Assembly: GCA_035705985.1 (NCBI GenBank)
Contig: DASSVP010000032.1
Coordinates: 1 to 11,008, forward strand
DNA: 11,008 bases
Direction of reading: 5' to 3'
DNA from: JACVRW01 sp035705985
GTDB taxonomy: Bacteria; Actinomycetota; Thermoleophilia; Solirubrobacterales; Thermoleophilaceae
The notes under the pieces are model-generated. The model was not told the origin of the DNA. It ran no database searches and was given only the letters and a program-made list of their open reading frames with translations. The position numbers and the translations under genes are program-made. Below are positions 1 to 5,905 of the stretch, in pieces (position 1 is the stretch's first letter; the number at the start of each line of letters is the position of its first letter).

Positions 1-414
1 CTGGTGCGCCACGAGGTCGGGGCGCATCGACTCGAGCATCAGCCCCTGCGACGCCGTGACCTCGCGCAGCCGTGCGAGCTCTGCGTGCGAGAGCGCGCCG
101 AGGTTGGTGTGCGGCAGGATGCCGCGCTCGAGCGCGCGCTCGCAGCACCAGGCGACGTAGGCCACGAAGTCGTCGAACCCGAGCTCGGTGAGCCGCGCCC
201 GCACGCCGGGGTGGTGCGCCGGGTCGTCACCGGTGAGGACGAGCAGCTCCTTCACGCGCCGGCGCGCCGCGTCGTCGAGCAGCCGCTCGACCTCGTCCGG
301 CTCGTGCAGGTGCGCCCGGTGCGTGGCGAACGCGCAGTACTTGCAGTGCGAGACGCACGTCCGCGAGAGCGACAGCGTCAGGTTCCGCGAGAAGGTGACG
401 CGGCGCGGGGCCAC
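1..414 (-). CDS. cofG: CofG, FO synthase subunit 1 (radical SAM), 3' end outside window
   Basis: CofG is a radical SAM enzyme that, with CofH, builds 7,8-didemethyl-8-hydroxy-5-deazariboflavin (FO), the chromophore of coenzyme F420, in the cytoplasm. The first 138 residues are present. They show the 4Fe-4S/SAM motif CVSHCKYC (C20, C24, C27, i.e. CxxxCxxC) inside the typical CofG context RTC..HCKYCAF, followed by VKELLVLTGDDP, GFDDFVAYV, LPHTNLG and TASQGLMLES, all characteristic of the family. The GTG start at 414 is forced: an in-frame TGA lies 9 nt upstream (421-423) and no other start falls before the conserved RVTFSRN segment. The gene is a stand-alone CofG N-terminus; whether CofH follows or is fused lies beyond the edge. 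It sits 39 nt downstream of the secreted-protein gene on the same strand, and a TAGCTT box lies 8 nt before the GTG. The family call is secure. Confidence 0.94.
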   Translation of the reverse strand, partial: MAPRRVTFSRNLTLSLSRTCVSHCKYCAFATHRAHLHEPDEVERLLDDAARRRVKELLVLTGDDPAHHPGVRARLTELGFDDFVAYVAWCCERALERGILPHTNLGALSHAELARLREVTASQGLMLESMRPDLVAHQ

Positions 415-422
415 GCCTTCTC

Positions 423-428
423 AAGCTA
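423..428 (-). promoter_or_regulatory. Putative -10 box of cofG (leaderless)
   Basis: On the minus strand TAGCTT ends 8 nt before the cofG GTG. Actinobacterial -10 boxes follow TANNNT, and this spacing would place the transcription start at or next to the start codon. There is no well-placed Shine-Dalgarno sequence: the GAGAAGG present is only 1 nt from the GTG. No good -35 is seen. A tandem 7-bp repeat (GGCTGCC twice, 435-448) lies just upstream. Confidence 0.42.
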
Positions 429-453
429 CAGGACGGCTGCCGGCTGCCCGGGG

Positions 454-1158
454 TCAGCCCTTGAAGGCGAACGCGAAGTAGCTCGCGTAGCCCTCGTCGC
501 CGCCGAGCGCCTTGAGCTGGTCGCGGGCGCTCGTGAGGGCGGTATCGTCGCGCGATCCCCAGTGGGCACGCGCGGCCGCGCGCTGGCGGTTCGCGACGTA
601 GCGAACGAAGTCGTTGTAGATCTTGCCGGCGTAGTAGTCGCCGGCCACGCCGTGCCGGCCGCCGATCCTGAACTCCCGCACCTTCTTCAGCAGCGTCTCG
701 AAGGTCGGGCACGATCCGAACGAGTACGCCGCGCGGTTGAACGCCATGCGCCTGCGCTGTGCGTCGATGCCGGCCTGCAGCACCGGGTCGGTGAGCGGGT
801 TGTCGAAGCGCTTCAGGAAGCGCTCGAAGTGCGGCGCGTAGACGTCGACCCAGGCGCCCTCGATCGCCACCTCCTGAAGCTCCCTCCAGAGCACCCTGGC
901 GCCCCGGGCGTAGGCGCCGCGCTGCGAGCGGTCGCGCACGCCGCGGATGCGCGCCCAGCCGCGGCCCCTGGTGCGGCAGGCCGCCAGCGCGCTCTCGGCG
1001 GCACGCTTGCGCGCGGCCACGGCCGCCTCGGAGCCGCGCTTCAGCTTGGCGAGCTCCACGACAGCGCTCTCAACGCGGGTGACGTCGACCGGCTTCTGGG
1101 CCTGCGCGGCCGCGGGAAGGAGTGCAAGGGCGAGCAGGGTGGCAACGGGGATGCGCAT
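454..1158 (-). CDS. Secreted protein of unknown function
   Basis: I do not recognise the family. The 234-residue product begins with a clear signal peptide: a short basic start, a hydrophobic stretch and an AAAQA-type cleavage site after about residue 20, leaving a mature protein beginning QKPVD. The mature part is rich in Ala, Arg and Leu. It looks mostly helical, with charged heptad-like stretches (about 28-60 and 155-220) and aromatic-rich segments near 90-120 and 172-190. It has only two cysteines (C61 and C150), which could form a disulfide after export. No transmembrane helix, lipobox or catalytic motif is seen. The ATG at 1158 is the natural start because the signal peptide follows directly. 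The gene lies 34 nt after the GH2 stop and 39 nt before cofG, so co-transcription with the glycosidase is plausible. Its coding reality is supported by the signal peptide, the co-directional spacing and the lack of a better frame. Confidence 0.75.
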   Translation of the reverse strand: MRIPVATLLALALLPAAAQAQKPVDVTRVESAVVELAKLKRGSEAAVAARKRAAESALAACRTRGRGWARIRGVRDRSQRGAYARGARVLWRELQEVAIEGAWVDVYAPHFERFLKRFDNPLTDPVLQAGIDAQRRRMAFNRAAYSFGSCPTFETLLKKVREFRIGGRHGVAGDYYAGKIYNDFVRYVANRQRAAARAHWGSRDDTALTSARDQLKALGGDEGYASYFAFAFKG

Positions 1159-1192
1159 ACATCCCGAAAGATCGGCTTTCCGGCGCGCGCCT

Positions 1193-3082
1193 TTAGGGGT
1201 AGAGCGGCGTGGCGCGGAAGCGCTCGCGCAGGAGGTTGAAGGAGGGCTTCCTCACGCCCTCGTAGGTGATCAGCCCCTTGTGGTGCCGGGTGTTCGGCTC
1301 GTACTCCGGCGGGCGGCGGCCCGCGCCGCCCGTCCAGCCGGGATAGATCTCGAACTCGCGCAGCGTCCAGTAGATCGCTCCCGAGAGCGCCGGCGACGAG
1401 TCCACGACGTCGAGCGTGCGCTGCGCGTGGAAGGTCTGGAAGGGATAGCCGCCCTTCAGGTCCGGCGCCGCGTCCGCCCACTCGGGCCGGCCCTCCGCGC
1501 CCCACTCGGTCATCACGATGGCGTGCGTCGGGTACTGGTCGCGCAGCTCGCGGATGTACGGCGCGAGCGTGTCGAAGTCCTGGACCCACTCGTACCAGCC
1601 GAAGTACTGGTTCAGGCCGATCATGTCGAACGAGTGGTAGGTGAACTGCTCCGCGTAGCCCGGCCGACCCTTGATGTCCACGGAGATCGGCAGGGTCGGG
1701 TCGAGGTCGCGAGCCTGCGCCTGGGCCGTGAGCAGGAAGCGCTGCGTGCCGGGCTTCTGGTCCGGCGTGAAGGTCAGCTCGTTCGCCACCGAGTGCGTGA
1801 GCACGGACGGGTGGTTGCGCGCGGCGGTGACCGTCCGCCTGACGGTGAGCAGCGCGCGCTCGCGCTCCTTCGGCCGCCAGAGAAGGTGCGCGCCGTGGTC
1901 GCGCTGCCAGATCGGCGCCTGGTTCCAGACCAGGATCCCCGCGCGGTCGAGCCGCGCCAGCAGGCGCTCGTTCAGCAGGTAGTGCGCGCGCGTGACGTTC
2001 GCGCCGAGGTCCTTCAGGTCGGCCACGATCCGGTCCATGTCCGCGGCGGTGAGCGCCGCGCCGGAGCCGGGCATGTCCTCGTGGATCGAGGCCCCGCGCA
2101 GCTGGACGAGGCGGTTGTTCAGCCACAGGTGCCCCTGCTTCACCTCCACCGACCGCAGGCCAATTCGCCGGCGCTCCCGCTGCACCACACGGCCGCGCTC
2201 GCGCAGCGTGAGCGACGCGCTGTAGAGCCGCGGCGAGTCCGGCGACCACAGCTGCGGAGCGGGAACGTGCATCGAGAGCTGGACGCGGCTCTTCCTGCCG
2301 CGCGGGGCGGGCAGCGGGAAGCGGCGGGTGGTGGTCCGCCCGCTCGGCGAGCGCAGCCGCACCTCCAGCTCGGGGCGGATCCGCCGCACGCCGCGCCGCT
2401 CGAGCACGCCGTCGACGAGCAGCTCCGCCCGGCAGCGCCGTGCCGCGCCCCGGCACTCCACGTCCGACATCGTGCCGAGGTCGGCGATGTGCGCCGGGCC
2501 GGCCGGCACCAGCGTCACGGGCCGGACGATGCCGTTCCAGTTCCACCAGCCCTCGGGCAGCTTCGGGTTCTTGCGCCCGTCCACGATCACCACGAGCTCG
2601 TTGCGGCGGTTCGGGCGCAGGCCGCGCGCCGGGACGGTGAAGGGCGTGTACGGGTCCACGTTGCGGCCCACGCGGCGCCCGTTGAGGATCACCGCCGCGT
2701 TGCGGCGCACGCTCTCGAAGCGGAGCAGCCAGCTGAAGCCGCGCGGAGTGGGCGGGCCGCGAAAGCTCACGCGGTAGCGGCGGACGACGCCGGGATAGAG
2801 CGCGGGCAGAACCGGTGTGTCGAACACGGCCGGCACGCGGGCGGACCGCCACTCGCCGGGCGCCTGTGCGGCGCGGCCGGCCGCGGTGGGCGGGGCCGAG
2901 GGCCCGGCGGCCTCGGGCGCGGTCTCCTCGGGCGGCGCCTCCTGCGGCGGCGCGGGCGTCGAGGGCTCCACGCGCATCTGCCAGCCGCCCGACAGCACGC
3001 GCTCGCTCGGCGTGGCCTGGCCGAGCGCCGGGGGCGCCGTGAGGCCGAGCAGGGCGATCGCGATCAGCACGGTGCGCCGCAT
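1193..3082 (-). CDS. Secreted glycoside hydrolase family 2 (beta-galactosidase/glucuronidase-like)
   Basis: This is a 629-residue exo-acting retaining glycosidase that is probably exported. Residues 1-21 form a signal peptide (MRRT start, hydrophobic core, cleavage near ALG-QA). The fold follows GH2 order: an N-terminal sugar-binding jelly roll (about 28-200), an Ig-like domain (about 205-312) and a TIM barrel (about 315-629). The barrel has the GH2 signature NVTRAHY (362-368), the acid/base pair N434-E435 in SVANELTF and the nucleophile E526 in VMTEWGAEG. Length resembles beta-glucuronidases rather than LacZ, with no small-chain domain. Sugar specificity (galactose, glucuronic acid, mannose) cannot be read from sequence. 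A Pro/Ala/Glu-rich segment (about 40-77) interrupts the sugar-binding domain. The start is uncertain: ATG 3082 is preferred because the signal peptide begins there, but ATG 3091 adds only three residues. It is divergent from the antiporter gene and leads the minus-strand group with the unknown secreted protein and cofG. Confidence 0.9.
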   Translation of the reverse strand: MRRTVLIAIALLGLTAPPALGQATPSERVLSGGWQMRVEPSTPAPPQEAPPEETAPEAAGPSAPPTAAGRAAQAPGEWRSARVPAVFDTPVLPALYPGVVRRYRVSFRGPPTPRGFSWLLRFESVRRNAAVILNGRRVGRNVDPYTPFTVPARGLRPNRRNELVVIVDGRKNPKLPEGWWNWNGIVRPVTLVPAGPAHIADLGTMSDVECRGAARRCRAELLVDGVLERRGVRRIRPELEVRLRSPSGRTTTRRFPLPAPRGRKSRVQLSMHVPAPQLWSPDSPRLYSASLTLRERGRVVQRERRRIGLRSVEVKQGHLWLNNRLVQLRGASIHEDMPGSGAALTAADMDRIVADLKDLGANVTRAHYLLNERLLARLDRAGILVWNQAPIWQRDHGAHLLWRPKERERALLTVRRTVTAARNHPSVLTHSVANELTFTPDQKPGTQRFLLTAQAQARDLDPTLPISVDIKGRPGYAEQFTYHSFDMIGLNQYFGWYEWVQDFDTLAPYIRELRDQYPTHAIVMTEWGAEGRPEWADAAPDLKGGYPFQTFHAQRTLDVVDSSPALSGAIYWTLREFEIYPGWTGGAGRRPPEYEPNTRHHKGLITYEGVRKPSFNLLRERFRATPLYP

Positions 3083-3134
3083 GGAGCTCATCACCGTAGC
3101 CAGTCGCAGCGCGTGCGTCTGAGACAGTTCAGGC
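3083..3134. promoter_or_regulatory. Short divergent promoter region between GH2 and antiporter genes
   Basis: Only 52 nt separate the chosen GH2 ATG from the antiporter GTG, so promoters for both must lie here or inside the neighbouring coding sequence. On the minus strand TACGGT (3093-3098) fits a TANNNT -10 box, 10 nt before ATG 3082, which would give a very short leader. No clear -35 and no convincing -10 for the plus strand are seen. Confidence 0.3.
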
Positions 3135-4397
3135 GTGCCGCCGCTCGCCGCAGGGGTCGAGTTCCTCGATGCTCCGCTTGCAGTCTTCGGGCTGCTCCTT
3201 GTGGCGGGTGCGCTCGTCTCGGGCATCGCGGGGCGGACGTTTCTGTCGCTCACAGCCGGCTTCGTCGTGGCCGGGTTCGTGCTCGGCGAGGGCGGCTTCG
3301 AGGTGCTCGACTTCGACCCGACGTCGCAGTTCGTGCAGGGCTTGGCCGTCGTCGCCTTGGTCCTCCTCCTGTTCCGAGACGGGCTCGAGGTGGAGGAGGA
3401 GATGCTGCAGGGCGCCTGGCATCTACCGCTCCGAAAGCTCGTGCTCGCGATGCCGCTCACCTGCGTCCTGGTCGCGCTCGTGACGCACGCGCTGACAGAC
3501 CTGGACTGGACCGAGTCGTTCCTCGTGGGCGCCCTGCTCTCGCCGACCGACCCGGTCCTCTCCTCGGCCGTGATCACCAACCCCCGGGTGCCGCGGCTGA
3601 TCCGCCACTCGCTGAACCTGGAGTCGGGGCTGAACGACGGTCTGGCGCTGCCGGCAGTGCTCGCCTTCACCGCCGCGGCGGCGGGCGACGACGACTTCGT
3701 CTGGTGGGAGTTCGTGCTCCAGGACGTGCTGGTGGGTCTCGTCTCGGGGCTGGCGATCGCGTTCGCGGCCTCGCGCCTGATGCCGAGCGGGCGGGCGCTC
3801 GGCTACGAGATCAGCACGCACCAGAAGGCGCTCTACGGACTGGGCGTCGCCTTCGCCGCGTACGGCACGGCGACGCTGCCGCCGGAGGGCAACGGCTTCA
3901 TCGCGGCCTTCGTCGCCGCCATCGCGCTCGGCATCTGGCGCCCCGACATCCGCGAGTGCTTCGAGCACCAGAGCGAGGACATCATCGAGCTGGTCAAGCT
4001 CGCGATCTTCCTGGTCTTTGGCGCGATCATCACGCTCGACCTCCTCTTCGAAGACGGCTGGGCCGCTGTGGGGATCGTGGCGTTCACGCTGCTGGTGGCC
4101 CGCCCGGTGGCGGTCTTCACGGCGCTGGCCGGCACGCGCCGCGTCGGCGGGGCCGAGAAGGCGTTCATGGCGTGGTTCGGCCCGAAGGGTGTCGCGACGA
4201 TGGCGTTCGCGCTGTTCGTGCTCGGCTCGGGGGCGCCGGAGGCGGAGCGGATCGCCGGCATCGCGGCGCTCGCGGTGCTCGTGTCGATCATCGCGCACGG
4301 CCTGACCGACCATCCGGGCGCCGAATGGATCATCCGGCGCACGGATTCTTCGGAAGAAGCGGACAAAGAACTGGCGCAAAGCCGCCTGTCGGGGTAG
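3135..4397 (+). CDS. CPA1-type Na+/H+ (cation/proton) antiporter
   Basis: This is a cytoplasmic-membrane antiporter exchanging protons for Na+ or K+, used in pH and salt homeostasis. The 420 residues form about 12 hydrophobic segments from residue 14 to 390. Family motifs are present in order: SPTDP (136-140), ESGLNDG (163-169) with the ND pair N167-D168 expected for electroneutral CPA1 carriers, VARP with R323, and FGPKGVATM (348-356). The hydrophilic C-terminus (about 392-420) is short, with no TrkA-N or TrkA-C regulatory domain, so this resembles the compact NhaP-like type. The GTG at 3135 is the first start after an in-frame TGA at 3120-3122; there is no good Shine-Dalgarno sequence. The TAG stop at 4395 is followed 57 nt later by the LPxTG gene on the same strand. 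Ion preference cannot be read from sequence. Confidence 0.93.
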   Translation: MPPLAAGVEFLDAPLAVFGLLLVAGALVSGIAGRTFLSLTAGFVVAGFVLGEGGFEVLDFDPTSQFVQGLAVVALVLLLFRDGLEVEEEMLQGAWHLPLRKLVLAMPLTCVLVALVTHALTDLDWTESFLVGALLSPTDPVLSSAVITNPRVPRLIRHSLNLESGLNDGLALPAVLAFTAAAAGDDDFVWWEFVLQDVLVGLVSGLAIAFAASRLMPSGRALGYEISTHQKALYGLGVAFAAYGTATLPPEGNGFIAAFVAAIALGIWRPDIRECFEHQSEDIIELVKLAIFLVFGAIITLDLLFEDGWAAVGIVAFTLLVARPVAVFTALAGTRRVGGAEKAFMAWFGPKGVATMAFALFVLGSGAPEAERIAGIAALAVLVSIIAHGLTDHPGAEWIIRRTDSSEEADKELAQSRLSG

Positions 4398-4449
4398 TAC
4401 ATTCTTCGCGCCCTCCGGCAGGGGGCGTGGGGACTATCTGAATGGGGGG
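4398..4449 (+). promoter_or_regulatory. Putative promoter and ribosome binding site of the LPxTG gene
   Basis: TACATT (4398-4403) fits TANNNT. Directly before the gene, a run of six G (4444-4449) stands 5 nt from the ATG and can pair with the anti-Shine-Dalgarno sequence. This leader-plus-RBS layout contrasts with the leaderless-looking starts elsewhere in the window. A weak GC hairpin (4409-4426) lies between the two; it has no T-tract. Confidence 0.35.
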
Positions 4450-4454
4450 CTTCC

Positions 4455-5144
4455 ATGCTTGACTTGCGCTCGCGCACCGGGATCGTCGCGGTCACGACCG
4501 GCGCTGCCTTGCTTCTCGCTCTTCCGGTCGTCGCCGCCGGCCAGGTGCCGGGCGTGGGCAACGTCGTGGGAGGCGTCAAGGGCAAGGTCGAGGGCGCCGC
4601 GCCGGCACCGCCCGTGTCGGTGCCCGCGCCTCCCGTGAACCTGCCCGCGCGCCCCGCGCCTCCCGCGCCAACCCCGAGGGCGCAGGACTCGCCCCCCGCC
4701 CGGGGGCCGGCCGCCCAGGCCCACGCGGCGCCCCCGCAGGCCCCGCCGGCGCACGCACGATCGAAGAGCCCGGCCAACCCCGGCGGAGGACGCGGCGAGC
4801 GGCCCGGTCCGGCGCCGAGCCCTTCGCAGAATGAGCCCGCTGCGGGCGAGGGAGGCGGCTCCGGCGAGGGCGGCTCGATGGCCGGCGGCGAAGACGGCGG
4901 AGCCGGCGGCGGCGGAGCCGGCGAAGACGGCGGGGCCGGCGGCAAGACCGTCAACACGAGCCAGGACGACGGCGGCACGCCGACCGACGTGGAGATCGCG
5001 GACCAGGTGGTCGAGGCGCCCGTGGACGCCAACCCGTCCACGCTGCCGTTCACGGGCTTCCAGCTAGCGCTCATGGTTGCGCTCGGGCTGTCCGCCCTGG
5101 GCACTGGCTTCGCGCTGCGCCGCGGAGCACGCGGCACTGGATAG
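4455..5144 (+). CDS. LPxTG cell-wall-anchored protein, Pro/Ala- and Gly-rich
   Basis: This 229-residue surface protein should be covalently attached to the cell wall by a sortase. The N-terminus is a signal peptide (RSR basic region, hydrophobic 9-28, likely cleavage after AAG or nearby). The sorting signal is complete: LPFTG (197-201), a hydrophobic stretch (203-220) and a basic tail with R222, R223 and R226. Between them lie a Pro/Ala-rich stretch (about 48-125), which should be extended and wall-spanning, and a Gly/Glu/Asp-rich repeat (about 131-163). A short acidic segment (about 168-195) precedes the anchor. No folded enzymatic domain is seen, so a spacer or structural role is likely. 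A G-run Shine-Dalgarno sequence 5 nt before the ATG supports the start. No sortase gene is in the window. Low-complexity coding in GC-rich DNA can be spurious, but the signal peptide and sorting signal at the two correct ends argue that this gene is real. Confidence 0.8.
   Translation: MLDLRSRTGIVAVTTGAALLLALPVVAAGQVPGVGNVVGGVKGKVEGAAPAPPVSVPAPPVNLPARPAPPAPTPRAQDSPPARGPAAQAHAAPPQAPPAHARSKSPANPGGGRGERPGPAPSPSQNEPAAGEGGGSGEGGSMAGGEDGGAGGGGAGEDGGAGGKTVNTSQDDGGTPTDVEIADQVVEAPVDANPSTLPFTGFQLALMVALGLSALGTGFALRRGARGTG
4887..4943 (+). repeat. Two 24-bp imperfect direct repeats inside the LPxTG gene
   Basis: Copies at 4887-4910 and 4920-4943 differ at one base and are offset by 33 nt, i.e. 11 codons, so the frame is kept. 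Each encodes a GEDGGAGG-type unit. The layout suggests in-frame expansion of the Gly-rich spacer and possible length variation between strains. Confidence 0.7.
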
Positions 5145-5157
5145 GCGCGGCGCTGGA

Positions 5158-5163
5158 TAGATT
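5158..5163 (+). promoter_or_regulatory. Putative -10 box of the cupin gene (leaderless)
   Basis: TAGATT fits TANNNT and ends 8 nt before the cupin ATG (5172). The intervening bases contain no Shine-Dalgarno sequence, so a transcript starting at the ATG is the simplest reading. It could drive the tight cupin-ccmE-ccmF-ccmI group. No good -35 is seen. Confidence 0.45.
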
Positions 5164-5171
5164 CCCGGGTC

Positions 5172-5495
5172 ATGGAGACCTGGGACATCGCCTCGCTCGA
5201 CGTTCAGCCGCACCAGCCGGAGGTCCTTCGGACCGATCCGGAGGCGCGGGTGATCGCGATCAACCTGCCGGCGGGCGAGGAGCTCCAGGAGCACGAGGTC
5301 CACGAGCGCGCGTGGGTCGTGGTGGCCGCCGGCGACGTCGAGATCGAGCAGGGCGGCTCCACGGTGTCGGGCAGCGCCGGCCTCGTGGCCCACTTCGACC
5401 CGAAGGAGCGGCACGAGGTACGCGCCGCGAGCGACGCCCGCCTGCTGCTGTTCCTCGCGCCCTGGCCGGGCGAGGGGCATCCGAGCCAGCGCTAG
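5172..5495 (+). CDS. Small single-domain cupin protein
   Basis: The 107-residue product is one beta-barrel cupin domain of the Cupin_2 type, cytoplasmic, with no signal peptide. Motif 1 is LPAGEELQEHEVHERAW...AAGDVEI (about 32-58): H44-E45 and G54 align with the usual HE...G core, while the usual first histidine is shifted to H41. Motif 2 is recognisable around AHFDPKERHEV, with H81 as the likely third ligand. The incomplete His/Glu set leaves metal binding, and therefore catalysis, uncertain; a ligand-binding or regulatory role is equally possible. The gene begins 27 nt after the LPxTG stop and ends 10 nt before ccmE, so it may travel with cytochrome c maturation genes, but no known cupin step in that pathway explains this. 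The ATG at 5172 has no Shine-Dalgarno sequence; TAGATT stands 8 nt upstream. Confidence 0.86.
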   Translation: METWDIASLDVQPHQPEVLRTDPEARVIAINLPAGEELQEHEVHERAWVVVAAGDVEIEQGGSTVSGSAGLVAHFDPKERHEVRAASDARLLLFLAPWPGEGHPSQR

Positions 5496-5498
5496 CAT
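5493..5498 (+). promoter_or_regulatory. Putative -10 box of ccmE (leaderless), overlapping the cupin stop
   Basis: TAGCAT fits TANNNT, ends 7 nt before the ccmE GTG (5506) and shares its first three bases with the cupin stop codon. GGGGA lies just before the GTG but is too close to act as a normal Shine-Dalgarno sequence. Read-through from the cupin gene is also likely. Confidence 0.38.
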
Positions 5499-5505
5499 CC
5501 GGGGA

Positions 5506-5898
5506 GTGGACCCCTCGCGTAAGCGCAAGCTGAGGCTCGTCGTCGCCCTGACGGCGGCGGTGCTGCTCGCGACGGCGCTGATCTACACGAGCTTCAGCGC
5601 CTCCACGGAGGCCAGCAAGCCGAGCGAGATCAAGCCGGGCCAGTCGTACGAGCTCACCGGCAAGGTCGTGAAGGGGTCGATCGAGCACCGGGGCAGCGAC
5701 CTGCGCTTCCGCATCCGCGACCGCGACGGATCGCACTCGGTGCCGGTGACCTACACCGGTGTCGTGCCGGACCCGTTCCGCGACGGCCGCGAGGTGATCG
5801 TCTCCGGCGAGCTCCAGAACGGCACCTTCGTGGCCGAGCGCGACTCGCTCGTTACGAAGTGCCCCTCGAAGTTCACGGAAGACAAGAAGGCGAGCTGA
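5506..5898 (+). CDS. ccmE: CcmE, periplasmic-side heme chaperone (Cys type)
   Basis: CcmE takes heme exported by CcmABCD and hands it to CcmF in System I cytochrome c maturation. The 130-residue product has a basic N-terminus, one membrane anchor (about 10-28) and an OB-fold domain facing outward (about 45-118), with family motifs GQSYELTGKV, FRIRD, VPVTYTG..PDPFRDGREVIVSGEL and LVTKCPSKF. Classical CcmE binds heme through His in HxxxY; a variant group in archaea, Gram-positives and some Deltaproteobacteria uses CxxxY. Here the motif is C119-P-S-K-F123, so Cys replaces His and Phe replaces Tyr. The GTG at 5506 gives an N-terminus suited to the anchor. The stop is 7 nt before ccmF. The family call is secure from motifs and context. 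Confidence 0.92.
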   Translation: MDPSRKRKLRLVVALTAAVLLATALIYTSFSASTEASKPSEIKPGQSYELTGKVVKGSIEHRGSDLRFRIRDRDGSHSVPVTYTGVVPDPFRDGREVIVSGELQNGTFVAERDSLVTKCPSKFTEDKKAS

Positions 5899-5905
5899 GG
5901 CCGAG

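Noticed and set aside
1041..2852. 603-codon minus-strand frame over the GH2 gene
   Set aside because: It is an out-of-frame shadow of GH2, with Arg/Pro/Ala-rich composition and no motif.
3083..3670. Extended N-terminus of the GH2 gene back to 3670
   Set aside because: It would overlap the antiporter gene on the other strand and bury a clear signal peptide in the middle of the protein.
4409..4426. GC hairpin after the antiporter gene as a terminator
   Set aside because: The stem is only about 6 bp with a wobble pair and there is no T-tract; a real terminator cannot be supported.
947..4441. Very long plus-strand open frame (1164 codons) over the GH2 and antiporter genes
   Set aside because: It is antisense to the GH2 gene and out of frame with the antiporter gene, both with clear family motifs. 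Its Arg/Ala/Gly-rich translation has no domain; it is a by-product of high GC.
3833..5188. 451-codon minus-strand frame opposite the antiporter and LPxTG genes
   Set aside because: It is antisense to two supported genes, of low-complexity composition and without a plausible start signal.
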